From Methanoculleus methanifontis (GTDB lineage: Archaea > Halobacteriota > Methanomicrobia > Methanomicrobiales > Methanoculleaceae): a stretch of 64,000 nt of DNA. Numbering within the stretch: the stretch's first letter is position 1; the number at the start of each line of letters is the position of its first letter. The stretch is from assembly GCF_030464365.1 (NCBI RefSeq), contig NZ_VCYI01000003.1, positions 62,001 through 126,000 on the forward strand. Direction: 5' to 3'. Shown piece by piece: positions 19,122 to 31,281 of the stretch. The position numbers and the translations under genes are program-made. The notes beneath the pieces are model-generated. The model saw only the letters and a program-made list of their open reading frames with translations. It ran no database searches and had not been told where the DNA came from.

Positions 19122-19502
19122 ATGAACCGCCATCCCTTCATTGAAGAGAGTGTCCGGAGGCACATCAATGAGATCCGGTCAGTTGTTGGTGTTACTGCAT
19201 GTGCTCTCGTTTCCAGTGAAGGCAAAATACTGGGTAAACACTTCCCGGAAGGTGACCTCACCTCGTCGCTTTTCGCAGCAATGTGTGCAACGGTTCTCGC
19301 ATCGGCAGAGGCGGCCTGCGGCAGCGTCAACATGGAGCGACCGCTTCTGGTCACCGTTGCCTCATCCGACGCAAGAATCCTCATCGTGAGTGTCGGGGAG
19401 AGCGCCCTGATCACGGCGGTAATTGATATGTCGGCGGATCTCCCGAAAGTACAGGGACAGTTATTGAATGTAGCAGTCAGGATCAGAGAGGAGGAGGCAT
19501 GA
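19122..19502 (+). CDS. Roadblock/LC7-domain protein
   Basis: A 126-aa single-domain protein with the Roadblock/LC7 fold pattern: a helix (HPFIEESVRRHINEIRSVVG), a strand (ACALVSSEGKILG), a helix rich in Ala (FAAMCATVLASAEAA), and strands (PLLVTVASS, ILIVSVGESALITAV). Such proteins regulate small GTPases or serve as dimeric scaffolds (MglB-like). The start at 19122 avoids the operator-like repeat. It overlaps the response regulator gene by four bases (ATGA), so they form an operon. No GTPase partner is present in this window. Confidence 0.8.
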   Translation: MNRHPFIEESVRRHINEIRSVVGVTACALVSSEGKILGKHFPEGDLTSSLFAAMCATVLASAEAACGSVNMERPLLVTVASSDARILIVSVGESALITAVIDMSADLPKVQGQLLNVAVRIREEEA

Positions 19503-20137
19503 TGTATACAATACTGGTTGTCGACGATAGCCCCATGATCGTCGACGTTTTTGTCACCATGCTGGAACGTGGTGGCTATCGGCCGGTCACCGCTTTCAGT
19601 GGCGAGGAATGTCTTGAGGCCCTGAATGCGGCCCATCCTGATCTGGTTCTTCTGGATATCATGATGGAACCGATGGATGGGTGGGAGACACTCGAGCGGA
19701 TCAAGACCAATCCCGCAACACAGGATATCCCCGTCCTCATGCTGACCGCAAAACCTCTCACCCCCGAGGAGGCGAACGAGTACGGTTCCTACATCGAGGA
19801 CTACATCCTCAAGCCTACCACCCATCACCAGCTCTACGAGGCCATCGAGCATGTGCTGGCACGCCGGCACTCCATCGCCGCTGCCATCGAGCGGGCGCGC
19901 GAAGCCGGCGTGGACCAAAAACTCGTTGACGAGTACGAACGTCTGGCAAAAAGCGTTGATATCAATCGCCGCCTCTTAAAGATCCTTGAGACCACCTACA
20001 GCATCAAAGATGCTCGGGCGGGCATGGGTGAGGACATCACGAGAGCCATCAAGAGCATGGCGGCGAGCATCAGGATCCAGGAAGAACGGCTGAATCAGGT
20101 CCGCACCCAGTTTGAAGATCTCTTCGAGACACATTGA
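19499..20137 (+). CDS. Response regulator: receiver domain plus helical output region
   Basis: A 212-aa protein with a complete receiver domain: acidic pair D9/D10, phosphoacceptor D53 in LVLLDIMM, T83 and K105. After about residue 120 comes a mainly helical, charged region (SIAAAIERAREAGVDQKLVD to the end) with no recognisable DNA-binding or enzyme domain. The output is therefore probably protein-protein interaction. No histidine kinase is nearby. It is coupled to the Roadblock gene, which suggests the pair works together. Confidence 0.85.
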   Translation: MMYTILVVDDSPMIVDVFVTMLERGGYRPVTAFSGEECLEALNAAHPDLVLLDIMMEPMDGWETLERIKTNPATQDIPVLMLTAKPLTPEEANEYGSYIEDYILKPTTHHQLYEAIEHVLARRHSIAAAIERAREAGVDQKLVDEYERLAKSVDINRRLLKILETTYSIKDARAGMGEDITRAIKSMAASIRIQEERLNQVRTQFEDLFETH

Positions 20138-20215
20138 TCGCGCTCGCTCTCCGATTTGACGGCTCTGCACCAGAACCGGGGTCGTTCTGTCCGATTCGCG
20201 CTGCCGGTTCTTGCC

Positions 20216-20647
20216 CTAATAGCTATCCGCGCGTTCCTGCTTCCCGATATAGACGATCGCGATCGTCAGCACGAGGATCGCCACGAGTGTCATCCCGATA
20301 TCGATGGGTTCGAGGTGTTCGACCCCGAAGGTCAGCACCCGCCGCACCATTGCGGTGATGCCTGCAATCAGGATCGGCGTCACGAGCACTCTGTTTGTCC
20401 TGAAATACGCCGTCACCGTCTCCAGGATCTCAACGATGATGAGGGTCAGAAGGAGCGCGTGCAGGACCTCGAGCATGCCTTGTGTCATATCGTCGACATG
20501 GACGAGCGCCGCTACCTGGAGGATGACGTCGTAGAACGAGAATATCGCGAGCAGGGATAGCGAGGCGGCGATGAGCAGGTATATGGCCAGCGTCACCCAC
20601 GATATGGCGGATATGATCTTAGCTGCGCGGCTTTTAGTGGGGGTCAT
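20216..20647 (-). CDS. PsiE-like membrane protein
   Basis: A 143-aa protein with four likely membrane helices, similar to the phosphate-starvation-inducible PsiE family. A typical stretch is ALLLTLIIVEILETVTAYFR followed by RVLVTPILIAGITAMVRRVL. The biochemical role of the family is unknown. It is convergent with the response regulator and does not share an operon with its neighbours. Confidence 0.75.
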   Translation of the reverse strand: MTPTKSRAAKIISAISWVTLAIYLLIAASLSLLAIFSFYDVILQVAALVHVDDMTQGMLEVLHALLLTLIIVEILETVTAYFRTNRVLVTPILIAGITAMVRRVLTFGVEHLEPIDIGMTLVAILVLTIAIVYIGKQERADSY

Positions 20648-20788
20648 GGGGGCACCCTGATCCGGGGGGAATACGTATATAAACAGGATCTTCGGGGGGC
20701 ATTAAATATTCCGGTAAGTCTGTAGCGGGTGGCTGATTGAAAGGTTTATATCGTTAGACTGCGAATAATATGATACGCCTGTAAGGAA

Positions 20789-20798
20789 ATTATTTATA
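20789..20798 (+). promoter_or_regulatory. TATA box for tRNA-Lys
   Basis: TTATTTATAC-type box about 45 bases before the tRNA 5' end. Further A/T-rich islands lie upstream at 20741-20750 and 20765-20775. Confidence 0.45.
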
Positions 20799-20839
20799 CT
20801 ATTCTCGCATTGTAATAATGCTGGATGGCAGTACGCGCG

Positions 20840-20913
20840 GGGCCTATAGCTCAGTTAGGTAGAGCGCCTGGCTTTTAACCAGGTGGTCGGGGGTTCAAAT
20901 CCCCTTGGGCCCG
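20840..20913 (+). tRNA. tRNA-Lys (TTT anticodon)
   Basis: The acceptor stem GGGCCTA pairs with TGGGCCC. The anticodon stem CCTGG/CCAGG encloses the loop CTTTTAA, giving anticodon TTT. The D arm (GCTCAGTTAGGTAGAGC) and T arm (GGGGGTTCAAATCCCC) are canonical. CCA is not encoded and there is no intron. Confidence 0.96.
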
Positions 20914-20991
20914 TTGCCATGGGCGATGTCTATGGATTTTAACAAGGTGATGTATCTGATACGCAACTTTTTCGTCGGTGAGGTGTAGGTG

Positions 20992-21243
20992 ATGGGGACT
21001 TCACTTGACGTACTCAAACACGAGATGGTTCCGGACCATCAGATTATGGGCGAAGGAGAGGTCGCTGACCTTCTTGCGACGTACCATATAACTCTTGAAC
21101 AATTGCCGAAAATTTACCACGACGATCCTGCAGTGAAGGCTATCGGGGGCGAGGTCGGGAACGTCATCCGGATCATTCGCGACAGTCGCACCGCGGGCAG
21201 AGCCGAAGCTTACAGGCTCGTTGTGAAGAGACCGAAGAAATAA
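20992..21243 (+). CDS. rpoH: DNA-directed RNA polymerase subunit H (Rpo5)
   Basis: An 83-aa subunit homologous to the C-terminal domain of eukaryotic RPB5. The family region includes [16 protein letters not shown] and the C-terminal [12 protein letters not shown]. It opens the RNA polymerase operon, as in most euryarchaea. A GTG at 20989 is directly before the chosen ATG; GGTGAGGTG lies upstream of both. Confidence 0.93.
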   Translation: MGTSLDVLKHEMVPDHQIMGEGEVADLLATYHITLEQLPKIYHDDPAVKAIGGEVGNVIRIIRDSRTAGRAEAYRLVVKRPKK

Positions 21244-21286
21244 ATTCAGAGGCCGGGAGCTGATCCATCTGTTAGATAGAAGTGTA

Positions 21287-22828
21287 TTGTCGAGAGCATA
21301 TTTTGCGCGGGAGCACGTAGCGCGCCACCAGCTGGACTCTTATAACAACTTCCTCCTGCACAACCTTCAGAAGGTCGTCGATGAGCAGCACATCATCGAG
21401 ACCGATATCGAGACCCGCGGGAAGGGGAAGGAGGCCGTATGGGTTGAACTGGGCAAGATCGAGGTGAAAAAACCTCTCGTCCGCGAGGCGGACGGTTCGC
21501 AGTCCGAGCTCTTCCCGAGCGAGGCGCGCCTCAGGAACCTCACCTATGCGGCACCCATGCAACTCGAGATGACGCTCGTCCAGGGCGAAGAAGCGCAGGA
21601 TCCGATCGTCACCACCATTGGGCAGTTGCCGGTGATGGTGGGTTCGGCCGCCTGCAACCTCTACAACATGAACGACGCCGAGCGGATCGTGCATGGCGAG
21701 GATCCGCTCGATCCGGGGGGATACTTCGTCGTCAACGGCACGGAACGGGTGCTGATGACGCTCGAGGATCTCGCCTCGAACAAGATCATGACCGAGTTCA
21801 CCGAGCGCTACAACGAGCGGATTTACGTAGCGAAGGTCTTCTCGCAGTTCCGGGGCTACCGCGCGCTCGTGATTGTCGAGCGGAACCGCAAAAACCTGCT
21901 CGAGGTCTCGTTCCCCTCGGTCGCCGGGCACCTTCGTTTCATCGACCTGATGCGGGCACTGGGGCTGCAGGGCGACCACGACATCGTGGAGGCGGTCTCC
22001 ACCGATGAGGAGATCCTCACCTTCATGATGCAGAACCTGGAAGAGAGCGATTGCGATACCGTCGATGACGGCGTCATGTACGTCGGCAAGAAACTCGCAC
22101 CCAACCAGACGCGGGACTACCAGCGGAAACGTGCGGAGTTCGTCCTTGACAACTACCTCCTCCCGCACCTGAACTACCTGATGCCGGTGGGCTTGAAAGA
22201 GGAGGATCCCGGATACCGGACGGCGGTCGAGGGCGTCCGCCTCGCAAAGGCGCACTTCCTCGGCCGTATGGCCGAGGCCTGTTTCGACCTGGTGCTCGAT
22301 CGGCGCCGGATCGACGACAAGGACCACTACTCGAACAAGCGTCTGAAACTTGCAGGCGACCTGATGGAAGACCTCTTCCGGATATCGCTCAACCGTTTGA
22401 CGCGCGACGTGAAGCACCAGCTCGAGCGGGCCAGCATGCGTCACCGCGACCTCTCGATCGGAACCGCCGTGCGCGCGGACGTCCTGACCGAGCGGCTGCT
22501 GCACCCGCTTGCCACCGGCAACTGGGTGGGCGGGCGCACCGGCGTCTCGCAGCTCCTCGACCGGGTGGATCACATGGCGGTGCTCTCGCACCTTCGGCGT
22601 GTAATCTCCCCGCTCTCCCGCTCGCAGCCTCACTTCGAAGCCCGTGATCTGCACCCCACCCAGTGGGGGCGGATCTGTCCGAGCGAGACGCCCGAGGGTC
22701 CGAACTGTGGGCTGGTGAAGAACTTCGCCCAGATGGTCGAGATCAGCAAAGGCGTAATCAACGAAGAGGAAGTGAAGAACATTCTGTACGATATGGGCGT
22801 CATCGCCCTCCGGAGAGAGACGGCATGA
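21287..22828 (+). CDS. rpoB2: DNA-directed RNA polymerase subunit B'' (Rpo2N)
   Basis: The N-terminal half of the split B subunit, 513 aa from the TTG at 21287. It holds the protrusion, lobe and fork regions; the C terminus has [20 protein letters not shown], the fork-loop signature. No ATG or GTG is available near the expected start. The frame is open back to the rpoH stop. An in-frame CTG at 21269 has GGGAG about nine bases upstream, whereas TTG 21287 has no clear site, so the true start may be 18 bases further upstream. It overlaps the B' gene by four bases. Confidence 0.93.
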   Translation: MSRAYFAREHVARHQLDSYNNFLLHNLQKVVDEQHIIETDIETRGKGKEAVWVELGKIEVKKPLVREADGSQSELFPSEARLRNLTYAAPMQLEMTLVQGEEAQDPIVTTIGQLPVMVGSAACNLYNMNDAERIVHGEDPLDPGGYFVVNGTERVLMTLEDLASNKIMTEFTERYNERIYVAKVFSQFRGYRALVIVERNRKNLLEVSFPSVAGHLRFIDLMRALGLQGDHDIVEAVSTDEEILTFMMQNLEESDCDTVDDGVMYVGKKLAPNQTRDYQRKRAEFVLDNYLLPHLNYLMPVGLKEEDPGYRTAVEGVRLAKAHFLGRMAEACFDLVLDRRRIDDKDHYSNKRLKLAGDLMEDLFRISLNRLTRDVKHQLERASMRHRDLSIGTAVRADVLTERLLHPLATGNWVGGRTGVSQLLDRVDHMAVLSHLRRVISPLSRSQPHFEARDLHPTQWGRICPSETPEGPNCGLVKNFAQMVEISKGVINEEEVKNILYDMGVIALRRETA

Positions 22829-24639
22829 GACAGTCACGTGTCTTCGTTGACGGAGCCCTTATCGGGCTTGTGGACGACCCGCAGGATCTGGTCGAGCGGA
22901 TGCGCGAAATGCGCAGGCACGGCGAGATCTCCCTCGAGGTCAACGTATCCTACAAGGACTTCAACAACGACGTCATCATCCATACCGATCGCGGCAGGGC
23001 ACGCCGGCCGCTGGTCGTGGTCAAGGGCGGTGTTCCACAGGTAACCGACGACGACATCGAACGCCTCAAGAACGGCGAAATAATCTTTGAAGACGTGGTG
23101 CGGAAGGGCGCGATCGAGTTTGTCGACGCCGAAGAGGAGGAAGACCTCTTCATCGCCATCAACGAGGCGGACCTCACCCCCGAGCACACGCATCTCGAGA
23201 TTGACCCCTCGCTCATCCTGGGTATCGGTGCGGCACACGTCCCGTTCCCCGAGCACAACGCCAGTCCCCGTGTCACCATGGGCGCCGGGATGGTCAAGCA
23301 GGCGCTCGGGTTCGGGACGGCAAACATGAAACTCCGCCCCGACACCCGGGGGCACATGCTCCACTACGGCCAGAAGCCGCTCACTTTCACCCAGACATCC
23401 GATGCGATCGGTTCCGACGAACGGCCCGCGGGCCAGAACTTCGTCGTCGCCATCATCTCGTATGAAGGGTTCAATATCGAGGATGCGCTGATCGTCAACA
23501 AGGCCTCTATCGACCGCGGTCTCGGACGCTCGCACTTCTTCCGCACCTACGACGGCGAAGAGCGGCGATACCCCGGCGGCCAGGTTGACCGGATCGAGAT
23601 CCCGGACGAAGAGGTCTCCGGCGCGCATGGTACCGAGTTCTACGCGAATCTGGACATCGACGGCGTTATCAACCCCGAGACAGTCGTCCGCGAGAAAGAC
23701 GTGCTGATCGGCAAGACTTCTCCGCCGAGGTTCCTCGAGGAGCCGACGAGCGAGCTGATCGCCGTCGAAAAACGGCGCGACACCTCGGTCACGATGCGGA
23801 GCAACGAGCACGGTATCGTGGACACCGTCATCATCACCGAGGGCGAGAACTCCTCGCGCCTGGTGAAGGTCAGGACCCGTGACCTCCGGGTGCCGGAGGT
23901 CGGCGACAAGTTCGCATCCCGACACGGCCAGAAGGGTGTCATCGGGCTCATCCAGCCAGCGGCGGATATGCCGTTCACCGAGTCGGGCATGACGCCCGAC
24001 CTGATCATCAACCCCCACGCCGTCCCGAGCCGTATGACCATCGGGCACATGCTCGAGATGCTGGGCGGCAAGGTCGGATCGCTTGAAGGGCATCGGATCG
24101 ACGCGACCGCGTTCCGCGGCGAACGCGAGACGGCTCTGCGGAGTTCGCTCAAAGAACTCGGGTTTGCACACAACGGCCGCGAGGTCATGTACGACGGCAT
24201 CACCGGCCGGCAATTTGCGGCCGATATCTACGTCGGCGTCATCTACTACCAGAAACTCTACCACATGGTGTCGAGCAAGATGCACGCACGGTCGCGCGGC
24301 CCCGTGCAGGTGCTCACCCGCCAGCCGACCGAAGGACGTGCCCGCGAGGGTGGTCTCCGGTTCGGTGAGATGGAGCGGGACGTGATGATCGGCCACGGTG
24401 CGGCCATGGCCTTGAAAGAGCGTCTCCTCGACGAGTCGGACAAGGTGACCCAGTGGGTCTGCGCGAAGTGCGGTATGGTCGCGATGGTCGATCGGAAGCG
24501 GAAGGTGACGCGGTGCCTTGCCTGCGGCAGCGAGACGGATATCTACCCTGTCGAGATGAGCTACGCATTCAAGCTCCTCCTCGACGAGATGAAGAGCATG
24601 GGCATCGCCCCCCGCCTGAGACTCGACGATATGGTGTAA
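22825..24639 (+). CDS. rpoB1: DNA-directed RNA polymerase subunit B' (Rpo2C)
   Basis: The C-terminal half of the second largest subunit, 604 aa. It includes the catalytic region ([33 protein letters not shown]) and a C-terminal zinc site with C546, C549, C564 and C567 (CAKCG ... CLACG). The start at 22825 overlaps the B'' stop and follows GGAGAGAG. Splitting of B into B'' and B' is typical for methanogens. Confidence 0.95.
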   Translation: MRQSRVFVDGALIGLVDDPQDLVERMREMRRHGEISLEVNVSYKDFNNDVIIHTDRGRARRPLVVVKGGVPQVTDDDIERLKNGEIIFEDVVRKGAIEFVDAEEEEDLFIAINEADLTPEHTHLEIDPSLILGIGAAHVPFPEHNASPRVTMGAGMVKQALGFGTANMKLRPDTRGHMLHYGQKPLTFTQTSDAIGSDERPAGQNFVVAIISYEGFNIEDALIVNKASIDRGLGRSHFFRTYDGEERRYPGGQVDRIEIPDEEVSGAHGTEFYANLDIDGVINPETVVREKDVLIGKTSPPRFLEEPTSELIAVEKRRDTSVTMRSNEHGIVDTVIITEGENSSRLVKVRTRDLRVPEVGDKFASRHGQKGVIGLIQPAADMPFTESGMTPDLIINPHAVPSRMTIGHMLEMLGGKVGSLEGHRIDATAFRGERETALRSSLKELGFAHNGREVMYDGITGRQFAADIYVGVIYYQKLYHMVSSKMHARSRGPVQVLTRQPTEGRAREGGLRFGEMERDVMIGHGAAMALKERLLDESDKVTQWVCAKCGMVAMVDRKRKVTRCLACGSETDIYPVEMSYAFKLLLDEMKSMGIAPRLRLDDMV

Positions 24640-24660
24640 GAGAGGGGGCACAATCAAACT

Positions 24661-28478
<3,818 letters not shown>

Positions 28479-28489
28479 GAGAAATCATA

Positions 28490-28777
28490 ATGGACTTTAA
28501 TGCTTCACTACGCAAAGCCGTGAAGACTGGTACCGTGTTCCTGGGCCGGAACAAGACCCAGGAATCCATCGAGGAAGGCAAGGCCAAACTTGTCGTGGTG
28601 GCCAGGAACAGCCCGGAATCCGTTAAAAATCTGGTGAAAGAAACCGAGATCCCCGTCTACGTCTACGAAGGCTCGAGTGTCCAGCTCGGGAAAGCCTGCG
28701 GTAGGCCGTACGTCGTCAGTGCGCTCGCCGTGGTCGAGCCAGGCGAATCCGATATCTTGAATGCTGCGAGAGTGTAG
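28490..28777 (+). CDS. rpl30e: Ribosomal protein L30e
   Basis: A 95-aa protein of the L7Ae/L30e fold. Its core is TVFLGRNKTQESIEEGKAKL followed by VVVARNSPESVKNLV and the C-terminal LGKACGRPYVVSALAVVEPG. It binds a kink-turn-like RNA in the large ribosomal subunit. Placement between rpoA2 and nusA is the standard archaeal order. Confidence 0.94.
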   Translation: MDFNASLRKAVKTGTVFLGRNKTQESIEEGKAKLVVVARNSPESVKNLVKETEIPVYVYEGSSVQLGKACGRPYVVSALAVVEPGESDILNAARV

Positions 28778-28780
28778 ACG

Positions 28781-29230
28781 ATGCCACAGGTTACGCTGAC
28801 TGAGGAGTGCATGCGCCTGATCTCCCAGTTCGAGAGCCTTACCGGCGCAGGCAGCCGCGATTGCATCGTCGATAACCGCAATGAGCGGATCATTTTCGTG
28901 ATCAATCCCGGCGACATGGGACTCGCCATCGGCAAGAGCGGGTCGAGCATCAAGAAGGCTGCCGACGTGATAGGCAAGAGGATCGAGGTCGTGGAATACT
29001 CCGCGGACCCGACCCAGTTCCTCCGGAACTGCTTCCTGCCCGCCCAGGTCACCGGCATCGACTTCGACACGGACGAGGAGGATCAGCAGGTTGCCCTTAT
29101 CGAGGTCCGGGACGAGGACCGGGGGCTTGCCATCGGTAAAGCGGGGAAGAATATCTTCAAGGCGAAAGTTCTCGCACAGCGGCAGCACGATATCGTCGAT
29201 GTCCAGCTGATACAGAACGATTCTGCCTGA
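28781..29230 (+). CDS. nusA: NusA-like transcription/RNA-binding protein
   Basis: A 149-aa short archaeal NusA containing only two KH domains: the first around FVINPGDMGLAIGKSGSSIK, the second around EDRGLAIGKAGKNIFKAKVL. It lacks the N-terminal polymerase-binding and S1 domains of bacterial NusA. It closes the operon; a T-run follows immediately. Confidence 0.93.
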   Translation: MPQVTLTEECMRLISQFESLTGAGSRDCIVDNRNERIIFVINPGDMGLAIGKSGSSIKKAADVIGKRIEVVEYSADPTQFLRNCFLPAQVTGIDFDTDEEDQQVALIEVRDEDRGLAIGKAGKNIFKAKVLAQRQHDIVDVQLIQNDSA

Positions 29231-29246
29231 ACACTTTTTTTTTTCA
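29230..29246 (+). terminator. Poly-T terminator after nusA
   Basis: A run of nine T residues (about 29236-29244) follows the nusA stop by a few bases. Archaeal polymerase terminates at such U-runs without needing a hairpin. Confidence 0.65.
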
Positions 29247-29344
29247 ACAACCCGGCAACATCGGGGGTATCTCGGGGCGGCGGGTAACCCGTTCTCCCGG
29301 AGGTTATTTGCGAAAGGGTTTCGAGCGCGCTCCTGCCCGGAAAT

Positions 29345-29353
29345 TATTTATAC
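29345..29353 (+). promoter_or_regulatory. TATA box for the secreted-protein gene
   Basis: TATTTATAC in an A/T patch (29341-29353). Expected transcription start is near 29375, leaving about 80-100 bases before the start of the secreted protein. Confidence 0.5.
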
Positions 29354-29377
29354 TGGTGTGTGCTCCATGAGACTCCC

Positions 29378-29479
29378 ATGGACGGACTTCCCACCCGGAT
29401 AGTGAATCCTGCGTCACCTGATGCAGAACCGGCGAACAGGGTTCGCGGAGTTCCTGGATGCCCGGGGTGGTGTCGTTGA
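29378..29479 (+). CDS. Possible 33-codon leader ORF
   Basis: An ATG lies almost exactly at the transcription start predicted from the TATA box, so it could be read as a leaderless ORF. It encodes 33 residues ending GCPGWCR, and its stop TGA overlaps a TTG (29476) that is an alternative start for the secreted protein. Coupled translation is possible. I see no family resemblance; this may be chance. Confidence 0.25.
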   Translation: MDGLPTRIVNPASPDAEPANRVRGVPGCPGWCR

Positions 29480-30999
29480 AGGGACATATTCTCATTATCG
29501 GGGCTCTGGTGCTCTGTATCGGCATAACCTCCCTTATCATGTTCGCTCTCGCCGGCTCTGATGAGAATGGCACCGTCGATGCACCGGGCGAGAAACCTGC
29601 CGTTAATAAAGTGCCGGTCACGTCTGTGGAGAGTGCGGCGCCTGAAGAAACGGATGATAAAGACGTCGAGGAGAGGGAACCCGGCTCCCTGGCTACCGGG
29701 GAGGCTACGCCGCCGTCTGGCGAGGTAACGGAGACACCGGCTCCGACAGAGACATTAGAGATATCGGAGCCGACGGAGACGATTCCGGCAACCTCCACAC
29801 CTCCCCCACCTATAACGGCCCTGTCGCAGTTTGCCGGGGAGATGGTTGCAGCCGGCAACGAGACCAGCGATGCGGAGACGGAGACGCTGGCAACAGAGCC
29901 GCTCCAGAATGTAACAAACACCACTGAGCCCGAAGAGGTGGAGACCGACGTTGCCGTCGATGACACCGACGACGACGAGCCGGAGGAGGATACGAACCCG
30001 GAACCGACGCTTGAACGGTTTGCTCCCCCGCGTCCGGGCGCGACGATGGCGAAAGCACATCAATCTCACGACCGCCCGCTGGTGCAGAGTGGCCACCAGC
30101 TTGTCAATCCCGGTTCGTCATACACTGCCGAGGAGAACGAGACCGAGGCACCATCCGGGGCCGCCGTACCGCGCGACGGCCTTTTCGTCAGGGGTATCGG
30201 GGTGCTCCTTGACCGGACTCCCGGAGACGTCGCCCTCACCCGCAGCGGGGTGGAGATAGCGAACCTCGACTGGCTCCTCGACACACCGATGGTTCTCGGC
30301 GGCCGGCATCCGCGGACGGTGTTCGAGGGAGAGACGTTCACCGTCACCGTGACGGTCGAGGCCCGGAACGTGACGATCACGGAGGAGAACCCGGCCTACG
30401 TCGTTCTGGTGCCGCCTCCGGACGAGACCGGGGTCTACGAGGTCACCCGGACCCGGGAGTTCCGGACGCTCGAGGACGGAGAACGCGGTGTCTGGGAGTT
30501 TTTGGTTACCACCCGCACCGGGAGGCTGACGCTTGCAAACCTCACCCTCCCCGAGGAGCGGCTGGTCACCAATCTGACGTCAAGCCCGGATCTCTTCGCC
30601 TTCCAGGCGTACGCGCTTGCCGGTGACCAGGAGGTGCCTTCGGCGGCCTTCTCCGACCCGGTGCTCGCAATCCGGCCTGAGGGGGATGCGGGCGCGGCGG
30701 AGGAGTCTTCACTCCCTGAACTCTACGCACTTGTAGGGGTCGAGAACTCGACGCTCCGCCCGTCGGAGACGATGGCCGGGGCGTGGGCGCGCGGCGTCGA
30801 TCACGATACGATCGTCGCCGCGGCGGTCGGGCACCTCGAGGCCTTGAGCGGTCTTGGGAAAGAAGAGATCGCGGCTGTTTACGACCTGGAAGGAGGGGGC
30901 GAGGGTGGAGCGCAGTCCGCGTCCTCGCCGTCGATATTCGACCAGATCGTGGAGTTCTTCGAGGGCCTGTTCGGGATGAACCAGGAAAGTGCTTCGTGA
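29458..30999 (+). CDS. Unknown secreted or membrane-anchored protein with low-complexity linker
   Basis: Up to 513 aa. The N terminus has a basic residue followed by a hydrophobic stretch (HILIIGALVLCIGITSLIMF), a signal peptide or anchor. Residues about 40-200 are a Pro/Thr/Glu-rich low-complexity linker. A beta-rich extracellular domain follows (for example TVFEGETFTVTVTVEARNVT), with several N-x-S/T sequons, and a helical acidic tail. ATG 29458 gives the longest frame; TTG 29476, giving MKGHILIIG, looks like a better signal-peptide start. Function unknown; probably a cell-surface protein. Confidence 0.75.
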   Translation: MPGVVSLKGHILIIGALVLCIGITSLIMFALAGSDENGTVDAPGEKPAVNKVPVTSVESAAPEETDDKDVEEREPGSLATGEATPPSGEVTETPAPTETLEISEPTETIPATSTPPPPITALSQFAGEMVAAGNETSDAETETLATEPLQNVTNTTEPEEVETDVAVDDTDDDEPEEDTNPEPTLERFAPPRPGATMAKAHQSHDRPLVQSGHQLVNPGSSYTAEENETEAPSGAAVPRDGLFVRGIGVLLDRTPGDVALTRSGVEIANLDWLLDTPMVLGGRHPRTVFEGETFTVTVTVEARNVTITEENPAYVVLVPPPDETGVYEVTRTREFRTLEDGERGVWEFLVTTRTGRLTLANLTLPEERLVTNLTSSPDLFAFQAYALAGDQEVPSAAFSDPVLAIRPEGDAGAAEESSLPELYALVGVENSTLRPSETMAGAWARGVDHDTIVAAAVGHLEALSGLGKEEIAAVYDLEGGGEGGAQSASSPSIFDQIVEFFEGLFGMNQESAS

Positions 31000-31047
31000 G
31001 TGGGGGCGGGGTACTCCTTTTCCCCGGTTCCTGTCTGGACGCCCGAT

Positions 31048-31281
31048 CAACCTCCGCTCTTTCAGAGCGTCGCCTTCGCACCTGACGGTGCTCGACCTCC
31101 GCCTGCCCCTAGCGGGGCACGCATCGCCGCTCGAAAACACTTCGCGTTTTCTCAACCTCCGCTCTTTCAGAGCGTCGCCTTCGCACCTGACGGTGCTCGA
31201 CCTCCGCCTGCCCCTAGCGGGGCACGCATCGCCGCTCGAAAACACTTCGCGTTTTCTCAACCTCCGCTCTTTCAGAGCGTC
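31048..31281. repeat. 105-bp tandem repeat, 2.2 copies
   Basis: Two complete, apparently identical 105-bp units (31048-31152 and 31153-31257) are followed by the first 24 bases of a third. Each unit contains four short stem-loops: GCTCT/AGAGC, CACC/GGTG, GCCCC/GGGGC (CTA loop) and AAAACAC/GCGTTTT. Parts of the unit resemble the dispersed intergenic family at 47.9, 54.3 and 60.6 kb. There are no spacers, so it is not a CRISPR array. Confidence 0.92.

Noticed and set aside
31048-31281. CRISPR array.
   Set aside because: Repeats are directly adjacent with no unique spacers, and no cas genes are present.
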